Shown piece by piece: positions 18,308 to 26,802 of a stretch of DNA of 64,000 bases. A program made the position numbers and the translations under genes. Below the pieces are notes generated by a model. The model had not been told where the DNA came from and searched no databases. It saw only the letters and a program-made list of their open reading frames with translations. This DNA comes from Luteimonas aquatica (GTDB lineage: Bacteria; Pseudomonadota; Gammaproteobacteria; Xanthomonadales; Xanthomonadaceae), in assembly GCF_022662575.1 (NCBI RefSeq), contig NZ_JALBFU010000004.1, positions 143,039 through 207,038 on the forward strand, given 5' to 3'. Within the stretch, counting starts at the first letter, position 1. Each line of letters opens with the position of its first letter.

Positions 18308-18639
18308 TGCCGATCTCCGTGGATGAAGTAGGGACGCCCGCGCGTCGCGGGTCGTCGGGGCAAGGCTTGTCCCGGGCGCGGCGTCGGCCGGGACGATGGC
18401 CAGGCGCGGACCGGGCGGTGCCGTGTGTGTTGATCCCCGCGACGTTTATAGGCCGGGGCCGTGTCCGGGCATTTTCAGTTTCGTGACATGGAAAACGCCG
18501 GCGGATAATCGCGGAGAAAATCCGCCCGCATGACCGGATGCGGCCGCGGGATATTGTTTGCGGGCGCGGATAATCCGCGCCCCGCGGCGCGGCTCGCGGG
18601 ATTGGCTCGTGGGAGCGTCTGGCGGGAGTGCTGGCGCGG
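18308..18639. other. Intergenic region with two GATAATC-centred inverted repeats
   Basis: This is the leader of the Cys-rich gene and the space downstream of agaR. It holds two inverted repeats: GGCGGAT (18500-18506) with ATCCGCC (18520-18526), and the perfect 19-base palindrome GGCGCGGAT-A-ATCCGCGCC (18563-18581). A related palindrome, CCGATAATCGG, lies upstream of the PstS-like gene at 16236-16246. These could be binding sites for one regulator. No coding potential was seen. Confidence 0.4.
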
Positions 18640-19416
18640 TCAGCCCGCGGGGTCGGCCACGATCAGCTCGATGCCGAGCCGCTGCAGGCCTTCGCGGTAA
18701 TCGTGGCTGATGCCGGCGTCGGTGATGATCACGTGCACCTGTTCCAGGCGCGCGATGCGGTGCAGGCTGACGCGGCCGAACTTGGAGGCGTCGGTGAGCA
18801 CCACCACCTTGCGCGCTCGCTCGACCATGCGGTGGTTGAGGCTAGCCTCGGCCTCGTGGTGGGTGGTCAGGCCGAACTGCAGGTCCAGCCCGTCGGCGCC
18901 GAGGAACACGGTGTCGAAGCTGTAGGTGTTGAGGCTGGCCTCGGCCTGGCTGCCGTGCAGCGACAGCGACTGCTTGCGCAGCTGGCCGCCGGTGAGCAGC
19001 AGTTCCACGCCCGGCGCGTGGGCCAGCTCCCAGGCCACGTTGAGGCCGTTGGTCATCACCGTGACGTCGCGGTGCTGGCGCAGGTGGCGCGCCAGGGTCA
19101 TGGTGGTGGAACCGGAGTCGATGATGATGTTCTCGCCCGGCTGCACCAGCTGCGCCGCGCGCGCGCCGATGGATTCCTTCAGCGGCAGGTTCAGCGCGTC
19201 CTTCTCGTGGATGTCGCGTTCCTGCGGCGGCGTGCGCACCAGCGCCGCACCGCCGTGGGTGCGGTTGGCCAGGCCCTGCGATTCGATCTGGCGCAGGTCG
19301 GCGCGGATGGTGACCGTGGAGACCTCGAAGCGCTCGGCCAGCTCGCCCACCTGCACGCCGCCGTGCTCGACCAGCAGTTCGAGGATGCGTTGGCGGCGTT
19401 GGCGGGTATTGCGCAT
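18640..19416 (-). CDS. agaR: DeoR-family transcriptional regulator of GalNAc use (AgaR-like)
   Basis: 258 residues. The N-terminal DeoR helix-turn-helix is clear (RRQRILELLVEHGGVQVGELAERFEVSTVTIRADLRQIE, residues 7-45), followed by the DeoR sensor domain of sugar-phosphate-isomerase fold (ENIIIDSGSTTMTLARHL, then VFLGADGLDL and KVVVLTDASKFG). DeoR proteins bind sugar phosphates and usually repress sugar catabolic genes. It is the last gene after agaS-agaK-agaZ, which fits AgaR, the repressor of N-acetylgalactosamine catabolism. Its probable operators, CTTTCG inverted repeats, lie in front of agaS and inside the end of agaZ. Assignment to AgaR rests mainly on gene context. Confidence 0.85.
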   Translation of the reverse strand: MRNTRQRRQRILELLVEHGGVQVGELAERFEVSTVTIRADLRQIESQGLANRTHGGAALVRTPPQERDIHEKDALNLPLKESIGARAAQLVQPGENIIIDSGSTTMTLARHLRQHRDVTVMTNGLNVAWELAHAPGVELLLTGGQLRKQSLSLHGSQAEASLNTYSFDTVFLGADGLDLQFGLTTHHEAEASLNHRMVERARKVVVLTDASKFGRVSLHRIARLEQVHVIITDAGISHDYREGLQRLGIELIVADPAG

Positions 19417-19467
19417 GGGGCGGACCTGGACCTGCTGGACTTTGCGACGGGAGACGGAAGCGGAAGC

Positions 19468-20787
19468 TTAGCCTTTCGAAAGTATCGTATCGGAAGACGT
19501 TTCGTTTTCGAACGTGCCGGCGCAGGCGCGGGCGTATTCGCCCAGGCACGCGGCGACCTTGTGGCGGACCAGGGCCAGCGGCTCGGCCGCGACGTCGCCG
19601 GCCTCCAGCGCGCGCTGCTGCTCGGGCAGGAACTGGCGCAGCAGGATCGAGGGCAGGCCGTAGCGGCGCAGGTTGTCGACCAGGCGGTCGACGGCGTCGC
19701 GCACGGCCGGCTCGCCCCAGTAGTAGCGGCAGCGGTCGCTGAGTGCGTAGCGGCGCAGCAGGCGCAGCCGCGCCTCGTCGCCGTGGTAGTGCTGGCGCCA
19801 CGACGCCGGGCGCTCGACCATGCAGCGGTCCAGGACGTCCGGCAGCCGCGAGCGTTCGGCCTGCGGCACCAGTTCGTCCTCGATCGCCGCCAGCGCGAAC
19901 AGCGCCTCGCGCAGGGCGAAGGTCGCCGCCGGTCCTACCTTGAGGATGGCGAAGTGGTCGCGCACCAGCGCGCGCAGCCCGGCCTCGGTCTGGTAGTCGG
20001 TGGAGTGGGCCTCGTACACCAGGCGCGGCTGCGTCAGGATGAAGGCCGACAGCGCGCGCGCGGCGGCCGGATCGTAGTGCTGCACGTCGCTGTGGTCGAA
20101 ATCCACGCCCGGCTGCACCACCATCGCGATCACCCGCTCCCAGGCCGGCGCCAGGTCGGGCGCGGCGAAGGCCTGGCGATGGATCTCCAGCGTGCGCGCG
20201 GCGGCTTCCGGGCGCGTGACCTGCACGCCGCCGCCCAGCGAGGATTCGCCGCCCGGCACCGGCACTTCGGTGCCGATCACGTACACCGGCGGCGGCCAGC
20301 CGGCCTCGGCGGCGCTGCGCTCGGCGATGCGCGCCAGCTCGGCCGAGCGCGCGGCGACGATCTCGTCGGGCAGCGGCGTCGGATCGTCGGCGCAGGACAT
20401 GCTGCAGTCCAAGTGGATTTTGTGGAAACCGGCGGACGCGTACGCGGCGATCAGCTCGCGCGCATGCGCCATCGCCTCGGCCGCCGGCTGTTTCTGCCAG
20501 GCGTTCGGACCGAGGTGGTCGCCGCCGAGCACCAGGCGCTCGGCCGGGAAATCCTGCGCGCGCGCCAGCTCCAGCACGAAGGCGCGGAACTGCGCCGGCG
20601 TCATGCCGGTATAGCCGCCGAACTGGTCGACCTGGTTGGAGGTGGCCTCGATCAGCAGCACGGTGTCGTGGCGCCGCGCGACCTGCATCGCCGCCAGCAG
20701 CACCTGCTCGTGACTGCAGCACACGCTGTACAGGCCGACCGGCGCGCCGCGGCGATGGGCGGCGACCAGGGACTGGAGGACGGACAT
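19468..20787 (-). CDS. agaZ: D-tagatose-1,6-bisphosphate aldolase subunit GatZ/KbaZ family (AgaZ)
   Basis: 439 residues, the usual length of KbaZ/GatZ. Typical family stretches are visible: GLYSVCCSHEQVLLAAM, LLIEATSNQVDQFGGYTGMTP, LGGDHLGPNAWQ, FHKIHLDCSMSCADDP, VYVIGTEVPVPGG and YEAHSTDYQ. In enterobacteria this protein supports the tagatose-bisphosphate aldolase KbaY; comparative genomics has also linked AgaZ with tagatose-6-phosphate handling. The start ATG at 20787 has CGGAG upstream. It lies between the ROK kinase and agaR in one minus-strand operon. No kbaY/gatY partner is in the window, so the aldolase itself may be elsewhere. Confidence 0.88.
   Translation of the reverse strand: MSVLQSLVAAHRRGAPVGLYSVCCSHEQVLLAAMQVARRHDTVLLIEATSNQVDQFGGYTGMTPAQFRAFVLELARAQDFPAERLVLGGDHLGPNAWQKQPAAEAMAHARELIAAYASAGFHKIHLDCSMSCADDPTPLPDEIVAARSAELARIAERSAAEAGWPPPVYVIGTEVPVPGGESSLGGGVQVTRPEAAARTLEIHRQAFAAPDLAPAWERVIAMVVQPGVDFDHSDVQHYDPAAARALSAFILTQPRLVYEAHSTDYQTEAGLRALVRDHFAILKVGPAATFALREALFALAAIEDELVPQAERSRLPDVLDRCMVERPASWRQHYHGDEARLRLLRRYALSDRCRYYWGEPAVRDAVDRLVDNLRRYGLPSILLRQFLPEQQRALEAGDVAAEPLALVRHKVAACLGEYARACAGTFENETSSDTILSKG
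19473..19482. promoter_or_regulatory. Candidate AgaR operator within the end of agaZ
   Basis: Perfect palindrome CTTTCGAAAG, covering the last codons of agaZ and 57 bases upstream of the agaR start. More TTTCG words follow at about 19499-19517. The same CTTTCGA/TCGAAAG arms occur in front of agaS. It could allow autoregulation of agaR by its own product. This rests on motif similarity only. Confidence 0.45.
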
Positions 20788-20843
20788 GGAACGGTCTCCG
20801 GAACGGGAAGCGGGAGGATCGGGACGAACGGCGAAAGGGAGGA

Positions 20844-21803
20844 TCAGGATGGGCCGTGCTGGCGCGCCAGCAGCGCCGCGCCGCGCGCGCCGCCGGCATC
20901 GCCGAACGCCGGCGGCAGGATCGGCGGCACGTGCACGCCCTCGAACAGGTGCCGGGCCACCGCCGCCGGCATCGCGCGGAACAGCGCCTCGGACTTGGAC
21001 AGGCCGCCGCCGAGCACGATCACGTGCGGGTCCAGCGCCAGCACCAGGGCGGCCAGGCTGTGGCCGAGCAGGTCGTGGTGGATCTCCAGCGCGCGCATCG
21101 CGCGCGCATCGCCCTGCGCGGCGCGCGCGTCCAGCGCGATGGCGTCGAGCTCCTCGCCGCCGAGCTGGCGATGGATGCGCGCCAGCCCGCCGCCGGAGAC
21201 ATAGCGCTCCACGCAGCCGCGCAGGCCGCAGGCGCAATCGAGCAGCGGCAGCTGGTGCTGCGCAAGCAGCGCGGCGGATACGGTCCAATGGCCCCATTCG
21301 CCGGCGATGCCGTTGCCGCCGGCGATCAGGCGGCCGTCGACGCAGAAGCCGCCGCCCGCGCCGGTACCGATAGTGGCGCCGAACATGCTGGGGTAGCCGG
21401 CGGCCGCGCCGCCGTAGGCTTCCGACAAGGCGAAGCACTGGCAGTCGTTGCCGAGGTACAGCGGCCGGCGTAGCCGCGCGCGCAGATCCTCGCCGACCCG
21501 GCGGCCGGTCAGGGCCGGCACGTTGGAGCTGACCTGGCGGCCGCTGGCGCGGTCGCGAATGCCCGGCAGGCCCATACCGACCGCGTCGCAGGCCGCGCCG
21601 AGCTCGGCGTCGGCGGTCTGCACCAGGGCGACGACGCCGTCGAGGAAGGCCTCGTAGCTGTGCTGCGGCGTGTCGATGCGGCGCCGGTAGCGCACCGCCA
21701 TCGTGGCGTCGCAGGCGACCAGTTCGATCTTGGTGCCGCCGATGTCCACGCCGTAGCGGATCGCCGCGGCGGGGTCGGTTACAAGCGGTCGGGATTCGGC
21801 CAT
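20844..21803 (-). CDS. agaK: ROK-family N-acetylhexosamine kinase (AgaK-like)
   Basis: 319 residues from the ATG at 21803, which has GAGG at good spacing; a GTG one codon upstream is possible. The ROK signature is present: ATP-binding GVDIGGTKIE near the N-terminus, substrate loop GLPGIRDRASG, GNDCQCFALSEA with the catalytic Asp, IGTGAGGGFCVDGRLIAGGNGIAGEWGH, and the zinc site CACGLRGCVE. ROK kinases phosphorylate free amino sugars or hexoses in the cytoplasm. Placement between agaS and agaZ points to GalNAc (giving GalNAc-6-phosphate), as in the AgaK-dependent, phosphotransferase-independent GalNAc pathway of Shewanella and its relatives. GlcNAc kinase activity cannot be excluded. Confidence 0.85.
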   Translation of the reverse strand: MAESRPLVTDPAAAIRYGVDIGGTKIELVACDATMAVRYRRRIDTPQHSYEAFLDGVVALVQTADAELGAACDAVGMGLPGIRDRASGRQVSSNVPALTGRRVGEDLRARLRRPLYLGNDCQCFALSEAYGGAAAGYPSMFGATIGTGAGGGFCVDGRLIAGGNGIAGEWGHWTVSAALLAQHQLPLLDCACGLRGCVERYVSGGGLARIHRQLGGEELDAIALDARAAQGDARAMRALEIHHDLLGHSLAALVLALDPHVIVLGGGLSKSEALFRAMPAAVARHLFEGVHVPPILPPAFGDAGGARGAALLARQHGPS

Positions 21804-21812
21804 CACGGGACC

Positions 21813-23012
21813 TCAGCCGTGGCGATGGATGGTCACGCCCTGGACGACGCGGTTGACGGTGCCGTCGGGGAAGGGATTGTCGGGCGTGAGCCCCAGCGCG
21901 GCCGAGCGCAGCAGGGCATAGCGCTGCGCCAGCGTCAGCCACAGCGGCGCCAGCCAGGCATCGGGCAACGCGGGAGCGTCGAGGACGAAGTCCTCGGCCG
22001 CCTGCATCGAAGCCGCGTGCGTCGAAGCCGCGTGCGTCGAGGCCGCATCCATCGAAGCCGGGCCGATCGAGACCACGCGTCCGGCGATGCCGTCGCGGCG
22101 CAGCTCGTCGAGCAGATCCTGTTCGTAACGGCGCGCCACCGGGTCGGCGCTGCGCAGCACCGCCACCAGCGTGTCGGCGTCGAGCGCGGATTTCGGGCCG
22201 TGGCGGAAGCCCAGCGGCGTGTTGGCCAGCGCCAGGATGCGCCCGGCGCTGAGTTCGAGCAGCTTCAGCGCGCACTCGCGCGCCAGGGCTTCCAGCGGAC
22301 CGCTGCCGAGGTAGATCACGCGCGTGCTGGGCGTGGCGGCCAGCGCGGCGACCGGCGCGTCCCAGTCGGCCAGCGCGCGCTCGCCGAGCGTGGCCAGTGT
22401 GCGCAGACGCTGCAGGCGCTGCGGCCACGGCGCGCCGTCGAAGGCGGCCAGCGCCGCCAGCAGCATGCAGCTCAGGCTGCTGGTCATGGCGAAGGCGCGG
22501 TCGCAGCTGGCCGGCGGCATCAGCAGGGTGAAGGTGTCTTCGCGGCCCTGGCCGCGGCGCGCCAGTTCGCCCTCGGCGTTGCAGGTGATGTCGAGGAAGC
22601 GCGCCTGCGGCACGCGCTCGCGCACCAGGTCCACCGCCGCCACGCTTTCCGGGCTGGAGCCGCTGCGCGCGAAGGAGACCAGCAGGGTGGGGCGCTCGGG
22701 CTGCAGGTACAGCGCCGGATGGGTCAGCAGGCTGGTGGTGTGCAGCGCGCGCACCTCGGCCGGCCACTGCGCGCCGATCTGGTCGGCCGCCATCTCGGCG
22801 ATGAAGCCGGAGCTGCCGGCGCCGGTGAGGATCACCCGATGCCCGGGCCGGCGCAGCCAGTCGCCGAGGAAGGCGTCGATGCGGGCGCGCTCGCCGTCCA
22901 GCGCATCGGCCAGGGCGGCCCACAGCGCGGGCTGCTGGGCGATTTCCTCGGCGGTATGGCGCCCGCCCAGGCGCTGCCAGGTGGTCAAGTCGGGGAGCAG
23001 CATGGCGTCCAT
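21813..23012 (-). CDS. agaS: Galactosamine-6-phosphate deaminase/isomerase with SIS domains (AgaS)
   Basis: 399 residues from ATG 23012; an in-frame start further upstream would run into the promoter region and is unlikely. Two SIS domains are seen: ILTGAGSSGFIAEMAADQIGAQWP with LLVSFARSGSSPESVAAVDLV, then VIYLGSGPLEALARECALKLLELSAGRI with TPLGFRHGPKS. AgaS converts galactosamine-6-phosphate to tagatose-6-phosphate with release of ammonia. It is the first gene of the minus-strand operon agaS-agaK-agaZ-agaR. A low-complexity insert made of ASTHA-type pentapeptides lies near residues 318-338. The GalNAc-6-phosphate deacetylase and a permease, also needed for the route, are not in the window. 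Confidence 0.88.
   Translation of the reverse strand: MDAMLLPDLTTWQRLGGRHTAEEIAQQPALWAALADALDGERARIDAFLGDWLRRPGHRVILTGAGSSGFIAEMAADQIGAQWPAEVRALHTTSLLTHPALYLQPERPTLLVSFARSGSSPESVAAVDLVRERVPQARFLDITCNAEGELARRGQGREDTFTLLMPPASCDRAFAMTSSLSCMLLAALAAFDGAPWPQRLQRLRTLATLGERALADWDAPVAALAATPSTRVIYLGSGPLEALARECALKLLELSAGRILALANTPLGFRHGPKSALDADTLVAVLRSADPVARRYEQDLLDELRRDGIAGRVVSIGPASMDAASTHAASTHAASMQAAEDFVLDAPALPDAWLAPLWLTLAQRYALLRSAALGLTPDNPFPDGTVNRVVQGVTIHRHG
21999..22060. repeat. 15-bp micro-repeat inside agaS
   Basis: About four copies of a 15-base unit (gccgcgtgcgtcgaa and variants) encode the pentapeptide repeat ASMDA-ASTHA-ASTHA-ASMQA. It sits in a surface-loop-like stretch between the second SIS domain and the C-terminal part of AgaS. 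The unit length keeps the reading frame, so copy number can change without breaking the gene. Confidence 0.7.
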
Positions 23013-23331
23013 TCTTGGATCCGGTTGAGCGTGTGCAAGATCGGCGGTTTCTTTCGAAATGTCAAATATCGAAAGCCTATGGAAAGATTCCAGGGGCGCG
23101 GCAAGCGTCAGGAGACCCAAACCTTCAAAATTCCGAGCCTTTCAAGTTTCGCACCGGAGGCCGTCAACGCCGGATGAAACGCCTTCTTTGGAAAGTTGTG
23201 CTTTGCACAATCTTTCGTTAAGCATAAAAATCCTTCTTTTCTCTTTCAATTCGTTGACATATTTCGAATCTCTGCTCTAGAGTCGGCCGCATTGGTTTCG
23301 GATTCCGCGCAAGGCGGAACATGAGGGCACG
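23013..23331. promoter_or_regulatory. Divergent control region agaS / GH31 with candidate AgaR operators
   Basis: This AT-richer stretch between two divergent genes carries several inverted repeats. The first, at 23051-23075, has arms CTTTCGA and TCGAAAG that are nearly symmetric over 25 bases. Others are TGGAA-AGA-TTCCA (23080-23092), CTTTGGAAAG (23186-23195) and TTGTGC-TTT-GCACAA (23196-23210). Single CTTTC words lie at 23139 and near 23212. They fit DeoR/AgaR-type operators, known to be built from CTTTC-like repeats. The first lies about 40 bases upstream of the agaS start. The last ones lie just upstream of the plus-strand promoter. Confidence 0.6.
23254..23283 (+). promoter_or_regulatory. 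Sigma-70-type promoter for the GH31 gene
   Basis: A perfect -35 box TTGACA (23254-23259) and a -10-like TAGAGT (23278-23283) are separated by 18 bases. They lie about 50 bases before the GTG start of GH31. The -10 box is weak (four of six), as expected for a regulated promoter. Confidence 0.6.
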
Positions 23332-26300
23332 GTGGGAACCCCCGAACGACGCAACCGCGGTCTGCTCCTGGCGACGATGGCCCTGCTGGCCGTCTCGGCG
23401 CCGGCGTCGGCCGAGTCGGTGGGGGCCCTGCGCACGCTGGTGCCGGCCGCGTCCGCGTCGGCGTCCGCCTCCCCGGCCTGGGAATTGACCACCGACAGCG
23501 GTGCGCGCCTCCGCATCGAGCTGCTGCGCGCCGACCTGCTGCGCGTGCAGGCCGGGCGCGCCGGCAAGCTGCAACCGCCCGGCGACAAGGCCGCGCCGAT
23601 CGTGCTCCCGCAGGCGGCCGCGCCGGTGCGCCACAGCGTCGAGGAGGACGCGCAGGAAGTGCGCATCCGCACCGACGCGCTGGTCCTGCACGTGCAGCGG
23701 CAACCGTTGCGGCTTTCGCTCGAGCGCATCGACGCCGGCAAGCCGGTGCCGCTGTGGCACGAACTGCAGCCGCTGGACCTCGCGCCGGCGCAGAGCGTGC
23801 AGACGCTCTCCAGCGACGCGGGCGAACGCTTCTACGGCGGCGGGCAGCAGAACGGGCGCTTCGAGTTCAAGGGCCGCGAGCTGGAGATCTCCTATTCCGG
23901 CGGCTGGGAGGAGGGCGACCGTCCGAGCCCGGCGCCGATGCTGCTCAGCTCGCGCGGCTGGGGCATGCTGCGCAACACCTGGAGCGACGGCAGCTATGAC
24001 CTGCGCGAGGCCGAGGCGGCCACGCTGCTGCATCGCGAGGATCGCTTCGACGCGTACTACTTCGTCGGCGACGGCCTGCCCGCGCTGCTCGACCGCTACA
24101 CCGCGTTGACCGGGCGCGCCGGATTGCTGCCGCGCTGGGCGTTCTCCTACGGCGACGCCGACTGCTACAACGACGGCGACAACAAGAAGAAGCCGGGCAC
24201 CGTGCCCGAAGGCTGGCATGACGGTCCGACCGGCACCACGCCGGACGTGATCGAGAGCGTGGCGCGCCGGTACCGCGAACACGACATGCCGGGCGGCTGG
24301 ATCCTGCCCAACGACGGCTACGGCTGCGGCTACCAGGACCTGCCCGCCGTGGTGCAGGGACTGGCGCGCTACGGCTTCCGCACCGGGCTGTGGACCGAGA
24401 ACGGCGTCGACAAGATCGCCTGGGAGGTCGGCAAGGCCGGCAGCCGCGTGCAGAAGCTCGATGTCGCCTGGACCGGCAAGGGCTACCAGTTCGCGATGGA
24501 CGCCAACCGCTCGGCCTACGAGGGCATCCTGCACAACTCGGATTCGCGCCCGTTCCTGTGGACGGTGATGGGTTGGGCCGGCATCCAGCGCTACGCGGTG
24601 GCCTGGACGGGCGACCAGAGCAGCAGCTGGGACTACATCCGCTGGCACGTCTCGACGCTGATCGGTTCCGGCCTGTCGGGCATGGCCTATGCCAGCGGCG
24701 ATGTCGACGCGATCTTCGGCGGCAGCGCCGAGACCTTCACCCGCGACCTGCAGTGGAAAAGCTTCACGCCGGTGCTGATGGGCATGTCCGGCTGGTCGTC
24801 GAGCGCGCGCAAGCATCCGTGGTGGTTCGATGAGCCCTATCGCGGCATCAACCGCGACTACCTCAAGCTCAAGATGCGGCTCACGCCCTACATGTACGGG
24901 CTGGCGCGCGAGGCCGAGCGCAGCGGCGCGCCGATCGTGCGCGGGCTGATGTGGGACTATGCGCAGGACCCGCAGGCCGCCGGCGAGGCATACAAGAACC
25001 AGTTCCTGCTCGGCCGCGACCTGCTGGTGGCGCCGGTGTACCGCAGCCAGGCCGCCAGCCGCGGCTGGCGGCGCGGCATCCACCTGCCGCCCGGCCGCTG
25101 GATCGACTACTGGGACGGACGCCAGGTGCTGGCCGGTGCGCAGGGGCGCGATCTCGACCGTCAGGTCGATCTGGCCACGCTGCCGGTGTTCGTGCACGCC
25201 GGCGCGATCCTCCCGATGTACCCGGCGATGCTCTACGACGGCGAGAAGCCGCTCGACGAACTCACGCTCGACCTGTATCCGCAGGGACGGTCGCAGTACA
25301 CGCTGTACGAGGACGACGGCAACACGCGCCGCTACGCGCAGGGCGCATTCTCCGAGCAGGCGATCCGCGTCGAGGCCCCGGCCGAGGGCGCGGGCGAGAC
25401 GCGCGTGGAGCTGGACGCGGTGCGGGGCGAGTACGCCGGGCAGTTGCCGCGGCGCCGCTACGCGCTGCGCGTGCTCGCGCGCGCCAGGCCGCAGGCGGTG
25501 GAACTCGACGGCCGCGCCCTGCCGGCGCTGGCCGACCGCGCCGCCTTCGAGGCCGCGCCCGAAGGCTGGTACTACGACGCCGGCGAACGGCGCGGCACGC
25601 TGCACGTGCGCAGCGCGCCGCTCGACATCCGCCGCGCGCTGCGGTTCCGCCTGGCGATCCCGGCCGCCGCTGCCGCGGCCGACGATGCCTATCCGGCCGC
25701 GCCCGAACTCGGCCGCGCCTTGCCGGCCGACAGCCTGCTGGTGGTCAACCGTCCAGCCGAGGAGCCGGGCAGTCCGCTGGAGAACGCCTTCGACGACGAT
25801 CCGGCCACCTGGTTCCGCACCGTGCGCAACCAGGCCGTGCGCACCGGTGCGCACGAATGGACGCTGGGCCTGGGCGAGCGCCGCCTGATCGACGGCGTCG
25901 AGCTGGCGCCGCGCAACGACCAGCACTGGAAGCACGGACAGGTGCGCGACTACGAGATCTACCTGGCCGACAGCAACGGCGAGTGGGGCGAGCCGGTCGC
26001 GCGCGGCCAGCTGAAGCTGCAGCAGGGCATGCAGCGCATCGAGTTCCCGGCGCGCGCCGGGCGCCTGCTGCGCTTCCGCGTGCTCAGCACGCAGAACCCC
26101 GACGGCGACGGCGCCAGCGGCGCCGACCCCATGGTCAGCGCGGCGCAGGCGGACGGCGCGCGCGCCTTCGACGCCTTGCAGCCGCGCGACGTCGGCCCGA
26201 TCGCGCTGTCGAGCTTCCGCGTGCTCGAGCACGCGGTGCCCGAGCGCCCGGCGCTGCAGCGCTATCTCTCCGAGCTGCCATTGCCGCCGGCGCTGGCCGA

Positions 26301-26700
26301 GCGCGTGGCGCGCGACGGCGCGCTCGGCGGCCAGGGCGCGATGCGCATGAACGGCCTGCAATTCCGCCACGGCCTCGGCGTCGGACCGGACACCCACATC
26401 GACCTGCGCTTGCAGGGCGGCTGGCGTTTGCTGCGCGCCGACCTCGGGATCGACGATCGCTGCCGCGAGGCCGGCGGCCTGCGCTTCCAGGTCTGGGGCG
26501 AGGATCGTCTGCTCTACGACAGCGGCCTGGTGCGCGCGCCGGGCGTGGTCAAGCCCGAACTCGACATCCGCGGCCTGCAGCGGCTGAGCCTGCGCACCCT
26601 CGGCGCGCAGGGCGCGCGGCCGGCGCAGGTGTGCGGCAACTGGGCCAACGCGGTCCTGATCGGACAGGAGGGCGACGCCGCCACGATCGCTTCGCCCTAG
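23332..26700 (+). CDS. GH31 glycosidase with CBM32- and NPCBM-type modules, probable alpha-N-acetylgalactosaminidase
   Basis: 1122 residues. A signal peptide (LLLATMALLAVSAPASA) is followed by a GH31 N-terminal beta-sandwich with ERFYGGGQQNGRFEFKG. The catalytic barrel runs to about residue 650 and includes SYGDADCYNDGD, a probable nucleophile Asp377 in KLDVAWTGKGYQFAMDA and a probable acid/base Asp428 in AWTGDQSSSWD. The KLDVAW form of the nucleophile motif resembles the GH31 alpha-N-acetylgalactosaminidase subfamily rather than alpha-glucosidases. C-terminal modules are an F5/8 type C (CBM32) domain at about 800-950 and an NPCBM (CBM51-like) domain at about 970-1115; both bind galactose-type ends. 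Divergent placement from agaSKZR strongly supports GalNAc as the product. The GTG start at 23332 is chosen because it directly precedes the signal peptide. Confidence 0.85.
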   Translation: MGTPERRNRGLLLATMALLAVSAPASAESVGALRTLVPAASASASASPAWELTTDSGARLRIELLRADLLRVQAGRAGKLQPPGDKAAPIVLPQAAAPVRHSVEEDAQEVRIRTDALVLHVQRQPLRLSLERIDAGKPVPLWHELQPLDLAPAQSVQTLSSDAGERFYGGGQQNGRFEFKGRELEISYSGGWEEGDRPSPAPMLLSSRGWGMLRNTWSDGSYDLREAEAATLLHREDRFDAYYFVGDGLPALLDRYTALTGRAGLLPRWAFSYGDADCYNDGDNKKKPGTVPEGWHDGPTGTTPDVIESVARRYREHDMPGGWILPNDGYGCGYQDLPAVVQGLARYGFRTGLWTENGVDKIAWEVGKAGSRVQKLDVAWTGKGYQFAMDANRSAYEGILHNSDSRPFLWTVMGWAGIQRYAVAWTGDQSSSWDYIRWHVSTLIGSGLSGMAYASGDVDAIFGGSAETFTRDLQWKSFTPVLMGMSGWSSSARKHPWWFDEPYRGINRDYLKLKMRLTPYMYGLAREAERSGAPIVRGLMWDYAQDPQAAGEAYKNQFLLGRDLLVAPVYRSQAASRGWRRGIHLPPGRWIDYWDGRQVLAGAQGRDLDRQVDLATLPVFVHAGAILPMYPAMLYDGEKPLDELTLDLYPQGRSQYTLYEDDGNTRRYAQGAFSEQAIRVEAPAEGAGETRVELDAVRGEYAGQLPRRRYALRVLARARPQAVELDGRALPALADRAAFEAAPEGWYYDAGERRGTLHVRSAPLDIRRALRFRLAIPAAAAAADDAYPAAPELGRALPADSLLVVNRPAEEPGSPLENAFDDDPATWFRTVRNQAVRTGAHEWTLGLGERRLIDGVELAPRNDQHWKHGQVRDYEIYLADSNGEWGEPVARGQLKLQQGMQRIEFPARAGRLLRFRVLSTQNPDGDGASGADPMVSAAQADGARAFDALQPRDVGPIALSSFRVLEHAVPERPALQRYLSELPLPPALAERVARDGALGGQGAMRMNGLQFRHGLGVGPDTHIDLRLQGGWRLLRADLGIDDRCREAGGLRFQVWGEDRLLYDSGLVRAPGVVKPELDIRGLQRLSLRTLGAQGARPAQVCGNWANAVLIGQEGDAATIASP

Positions 26701-26802
26701 CGCCTGCCGCACCCCATCCACCGCTTTCCCGGCCCGACGCCGCCGACCCACAGCCCTTCACCCGCGCGGTTCCCGCGCCGCGGATCGAACAAGGAGACAC
26801 AG

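Noticed and set aside
18640..21373. Long plus-strand frames opposite agaR, agaZ and agaK
   Set aside because: The minus strand encodes three textbook proteins; the plus-strand products are low-complexity shadows.
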